The notes under the pieces are model-generated. The model did not search any database, was not told where the DNA came from, and saw only the letters and a list, made by a program, of their open reading frames with translations. Shown piece by piece: positions 5,326 through 7,297 of a DNA stretch of 7,297 bases; positions within the stretch are counted from its first letter, which is position 1; every line of letters starts with the position of its first letter. A program made the translations under genes and the position numbers. This DNA comes from Planctomycetota bacterium (lineage in GTDB: Bacteria; Planctomycetota; Planctomycetia; Isosphaerales; Isosphaeraceae), in contig JAJYDH010000333.1 of assembly GCA_021777685.1 (NCBI GenBank), positions 1 to 7,297 of the forward strand, in the 5' to 3' direction.

Positions 5326-7297
5326 ATGCTCAAGCTCCCGAGATTCAAGCCCCACCTCCGCGTCCACGTGGTGCCCGGAGAGGGGGCCTTCGTCCTCGCC
5401 GACTCGACCGAGACCCTGCTCCGTGGGCGGCTCTACGAGCTGGTCGCCCCCCGGATCGGCGGCGGCCGATCGCCGGATGACGTCTGCGAGCTGCTCCAGG
5501 ACAAGGCCACCCCGGCCGAGGTCTATTTCGTCCTCGACCAGCTCGAACGGAAGGGCTACCTCTGCGAGGAGGCCGACGCCATCACCCCGGCCGAGGCCGC
5601 GCTCTGGTCGTCGCAGCAGGTCGACCCGTCGGAGGCGGTTCGCCGGCTGTCGACGGCGTCCGTGGCGGTCCGGTCCTTCGGGACGGACGCCGGGCCGTTC
5701 CTCGAACTGCTGGACGCGATGGGCGTCCGGGTCGAGGGGGACGGCGATCTCCTCGTCGTCCTCGCCGACGATTATCTCCGCGCCGACCTGGCCGAGATCA
5801 ACGCCGAGGCCCTCCGGTCCGGGCGGCCCTGGCTGCTGACCCGGCCGGTCGGGCGCGAGATCTGGACCGGCCCGCTGTTCCGACCCGGCGCCTCCGCCTG
5901 CTGGGAGTGCCTGGCGAGGCGGCTCCGGGCGAACCGGCCGGTCGCGAGCTATCTCGAATCGAGGGACGGGAAGGCCGGGCCGGCCTCGGCCGACCTCGCG
6001 TCCTCGCCGGCCACGCTCCGGATGGCCGCCGGCCTGGCCGCCAACGCGGTCGCCACCTGGATCGCCCGGGGCGAGCTGGCGCCCCTGGAGGGCGCCATCC
6101 GGACGTTCGACGTGGCGTCCTGGCAGGTCCGATCGCACGCGACGGCCCGGCTTCCCTACTGCCCGGCGTGCGGCCAGGGCGAGGCGGGGGCGGATCGCCC
6201 CGCCCGGCCGATCGAGCTTCAGAGCCGCCCCAAGACCTTCACCCGGGACGGCGGGCACCGGGTCGTCGAGCCCGAGGCGACGCTGGAGAAGTACGGCCAC
6301 CACGTCAGCCCGCTCACGGGCGCCGTGACGATGCTGGAGCGGGTCGGGCCGGCTTCCGGCTCGATGCACGTCTACATCGCCGGCCACAACCTGGCCCGGC
6401 ACCACGGGAGCCTGGAGCACCTCCGGGGCGACCTCCGCAACATGGCCTCGGGCAAGGGGGCCAGCGACGCCCAGGCCAAGGCAAGCGGGCTCTGCGAGGG
6501 GCTCGAACGGTTCTCCGGGGTCTTCCGGGGCGACGAGCCCCGGCGGACCGCCCGCGCCGCCGACCTCGGCGGCGCCGCGATCGACCTCCGCGACTGCCTG
6601 CTCTTCAGCGACCGCCAGTATCGCGAGCGCGACGAGTGGAACGCCAGGAAGTCGCACTACAACTTCGTCCCGCTCCCCTACGACCCCGACGCCGAGATCG
6701 AGTGGACCCCGGCCTGGTCGCTGACCCGGGGCGAGCCCCGCTATCTGCCGACCGGGTTCTGCTACTTCAATTACCATCACCCGCGCGGCAAGGCGTTCTG
6801 CCTGGCCGATTCCAACGGCAACGCGGCCGGCAACACGATCGAGGAGGCGATCCTCCAGGGGTTCCTGGAGCTGGTCGAGCGCGACAGCGTGGCCCTCTGG
6901 TGGTACAGCCGGTGCCGCCGCCCGGGGGTCGACCTCGACGGCTTCGCCGAGCCCTATTACGACCGGCTCCGCGACCAGCTCCGGGCCGACGGGCGGGAAC
7001 TCTGGGCGATCGACCTGACGTCCGACCTCGGCGTGCCGGTCTTCGCCGCCCTGACCCGCGACGTCCGGGGGCCCGAGGAGCGGATCATCCTCGGCTTCGG
7101 CGCCCACCTCGACGCCCCGGTGGCGCTGCTCCGGGCCGTGACCGAGATGAACCAGATGCTCGCCCACTCGCCCCCCCCGGGCCCCGCCGAGCCCGGCAAG
7201 CCCGACCGCGTCACCGACCCGGAGACCCTGCACTGGCTCAGGACGGCGACCCTGGCCAACCAGCCTTATCTGCTCCCCGACGACTCGCCGCCCCGGG
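5326..7297 (+). CDS. fused E1-like/YcaO TOMM cyclodehydratase, N-terminal 657 residues (cut by window end)
   Basis: The frame is open from ATG 5326 to the window end. Residues 1 to about 82 look like a winged-helix RiPP recognition element (PqqD-like), which binds the leader peptide. Residues about 100-300 form the inactive ThiF/E1-like scaffold ('TOMM leader-binding', ocin-ThiF-like) with two CxxC pairs, Cys192/Cys195 and Cys279/Cys282, the expected zinc site. The YcaO domain starts near 305. Its ATP/Mg motifs are visible as SGKGASDAQAKASGLCEGLE, with Lys377, Glu391 and Glu394-Arg395, and as GNTIEEAILQGFLELVERD, with Gln511, Glu515 and Glu518-Arg519. Fused C-D proteins such as TruD, LynD and PatD use ATP to cyclise Cys, Ser or Thr into azolines. 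The proline-rich C-terminus of such enzymes would lie outside the window. The ribosome site is weak (GAGAG near 5310). The substrate is almost certainly the precursor encoded just upstream; an azoline dehydrogenase and exporter may follow. Confidence 0.92.
   Translation, partial: MLKLPRFKPHLRVHVVPGEGAFVLADSTETLLRGRLYELVAPRIGGGRSPDDVCELLQDKATPAEVYFVLDQLERKGYLCEEADAITPAEAALWSSQQVDPSEAVRRLSTASVAVRSFGTDAGPFLELLDAMGVRVEGDGDLLVVLADDYLRADLAEINAEALRSGRPWLLTRPVGREIWTGPLFRPGASACWECLARRLRANRPVASYLESRDGKAGPASADLASSPATLRMAAGLAANAVATWIARGELAPLEGAIRTFDVASWQVRSHATARLPYCPACGQGEAGADRPARPIELQSRPKTFTRDGGHRVVEPEATLEKYGHHVSPLTGAVTMLERVGPASGSMHVYIAGHNLARHHGSLEHLRGDLRNMASGKGASDAQAKASGLCEGLERFSGVFRGDEPRRTARAADLGGAAIDLRDCLLFSDRQYRERDEWNARKSHYNFVPLPYDPDAEIEWTPAWSLTRGEPRYLPTGFCYFNYHHPRGKAFCLADSNGNAAGNTIEEAILQGFLELVERDSVALWWYSRCRRPGVDLDGFAEPYYDRLRDQLRADGRELWAIDLTSDLGVPVFAALTRDVRGPEERIILGFGAHLDAPVALLRAVTEMNQMLAHSPPPGPAEPGKPDRVTDPETLHWLRTATLANQPYLLPDDSPPR

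Noticed and set aside
4808..5839. 343-residue plus-strand open frame overlapping the precursor and the start of the YcaO gene
   Set aside because: It begins at TTG, overlaps two well-supported genes in another frame and is Arg/Pro/Ser-rich low complexity.
5122..7233. 703-residue minus-strand open frame opposite the YcaO gene
   Set aside because: The plus-strand frame shows clear leader-binding, zinc and YcaO motifs. The antisense translation has no recognisable family pattern.

Overview
The window is very GC-rich DNA with almost exclusively G or C at third codon positions. Gene content suggests a planctomycete, probably of the Isosphaeraceae group. The pointers are a secreted LTxxQ-repeat protein, an NHLP/YcaO peptide cluster, an 'ACCACAGAGGACACAGAG' palindromic dispersed repeat, and large intergenic spaces. 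The lineage call is inference from gene style; no rRNA or marker gene is present.

Left block (1-1314). The 5' part of an Anbu-type (ancestral beta-subunit) proteasome-like hydrolase runs leftward off the window. It is divergent, across 180 bp, from a full transglutaminase-like protein. Anbu and transglutaminase-like genes are known genomic partners, usually with ATP-grasp and alpha-E genes that would lie outside this window. A good sigma70-like promoter (TTGACT-17-TATAGT) faces the transglutaminase, and a weaker one faces Anbu.

Middle non-coding block (1315-2520). I see no credible gene in about 1.2 kb. It holds an array of short direct repeats (about 12 bp, about 33 bp apart, 1423-1622) with a perfect hairpin inside it. 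It also holds a 287-bp nested palindromic element (2067-2353) that looks like a MITE or dispersed repeat. The 167 bp from 2354 to 2520 show nothing recognisable.

Right block (2521-7297). A leftward gene encodes a secreted helical protein with LTxxQ-type motifs. After a 379-bp divergent gap come three rightward genes. These are a JmjC/cupin-type Fe(II)/2-oxoglutarate oxygenase, an NHLP-leader peptide precursor with a Cys/Gly/Arg core (7 Cys in 20 residues), and a fused E1-like/YcaO cyclodehydratase cut by the window end. Together they look like a thiazole/oxazole-type RiPP (TOMM) cluster. The precursor is bound through its leader by the N-terminal domain of the cyclodehydratase, its Cys residues are converted to azolines, and the oxygenase is a candidate tailoring enzyme. 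A GC hairpin and a TATACT box lie between precursor and cyclodehydratase and may set their relative expression. The most notable content is this RiPP cluster, with its unusual core and adjacent oxygenase.
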